DNA of 6,918 nt. Origin: Myxococcales bacterium. Lineage in GTDB: Bacteria; Myxococcota; Polyangia; Polyangiales; Polyangiaceae. This document shows, in pieces, positions 6,682 to 6,918 of this stretch; position 1 is the first letter of the stretch, and each line of letters starts with the position of its first letter. The translations under genes were made by a program, and so were the position numbers. The notes under the pieces are model-generated. The model did no database searches and was not told where the DNA came from. It worked only from the letters and a program-made list of their open reading frames with translations. The stretch spans positions 1 to 6,918 of the forward strand of contig JAGQIY010000170.1 in NCBI GenBank assembly GCA_020430865.1, given 5' to 3'.

Positions 6682-6918
6682 ATGGTCGCGACACGCAAAC
6701 CGCGGCACGTTGCCAAGGATCGGGAAACCTCCGAGGAGTGGCGCGATGGGTTACCTCCCCCCAAGCCGATCTTGAAATGGGCCGGCGGGAAGACGCGCCT
6801 CCTGCCCGACGTGCTGGCGCGCCTGCCCGAGCACATCACCACCTACTACGAACCATTCCTCGGCGGCGCCGCGGTCTTCTTCGCGCTCGCTCGAGAGAAC
6901 CGCTTCGAGCACGCGATC
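6682..6918 (+). CDS. dam: DNA adenine-N6 methyltransferase, D12 class (Dam-type), N-terminal part
   Basis: The window holds the first 79 residues; the frame is open to the right edge, so the gene continues outside. Residues 31-37 read LKWAGGK and residues 55-69 read [15 protein letters not shown]. Together these are the first two landmarks of D12-class adenine methyltransferases: KWAGGK near the N-terminus, and the EPF-G-G motif that binds S-adenosylmethionine. The family methylates adenine N6, with GATC the best-known target, but specificity is set by downstream sequence not present here. The catalytic DPPY motif also lies outside. Compared with enterobacterial Dam, where KWAGGK begins within about ten residues, this protein has an extra N-terminus of some 25 residues rich in Lys, Arg, Glu and Pro. 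Whether it is an orphan regulator or part of a restriction system depends on the genes to the right. The symbol is assigned by family only. Confidence 0.85.
   Translation, partial: MVATRKPRHVAKDRETSEEWRDGLPPPKPILKWAGGKTRLLPDVLARLPEHITTYYEPFLGGAAVFFALARENRFEHAI

Overview
The window is GC-rich throughout and reads as chromosomal DNA of a myxobacterium-like member of Myxococcota. Three things suggest this: codon third positions rich in G and C, a one-polypeptide fusion of a Ser/Thr kinase with a sigma-54 activator, and a lipoprotein joining an Ig-like domain to a CXXCH motif. The lineage is inferred from gene content; there is no rRNA or other marker gene here.

Layout, left to right. (1) 3-257 (+): a small, acidic, helical protein of unknown function, possibly cut by the window edge. 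(2) 284-1339 (+): a probable outer-membrane lipoprotein with an Ig-like (Big_5/SbsA type) domain followed by a single-heme cytochrome c-like domain. Its annotated TTG start looks too short and the true start is unresolved. (3) 1340-1482: a 143-base gap with one TTGACA hexamer but no clear promoter or terminator. (4) 1483-5688 (+): the main gene of the window, a 1401-residue multidomain regulator. It runs atypical Ser/Thr kinase, low-similarity linker, TPR-type helical repeats, GAF, coiled coil, sigma-54 AAA+ ATPase with intact GAFTGA, and a Fis-type HTH. (5) 5691-6542 (-): a nucleotidyltransferase-fold protein convergent with the regulator, with only 2 bases between the stop codons. (6) 6543-6681: a divergent intergenic region with a GATC site. 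(7) 6682-6918 (+): the N-terminal part of a D12-class (Dam-type) adenine-N6 DNA methyltransferase, cut by the right edge.

How they work together: the first two genes are codirectional and could be cotranscribed. The regulator is the only protein here with an obvious control function. Its layout suggests that kinase/TPR and GAF inputs gate AAA+-driven opening of sigma-54 promoters, but its targets cannot be read from this window and I found no convincing -24/-12 promoter. The nucleotidyltransferase and methyltransferase genes are divergently transcribed and share a 139-base control region. No tRNA, rRNA, CRISPR array, insertion sequence or long repeat was seen.
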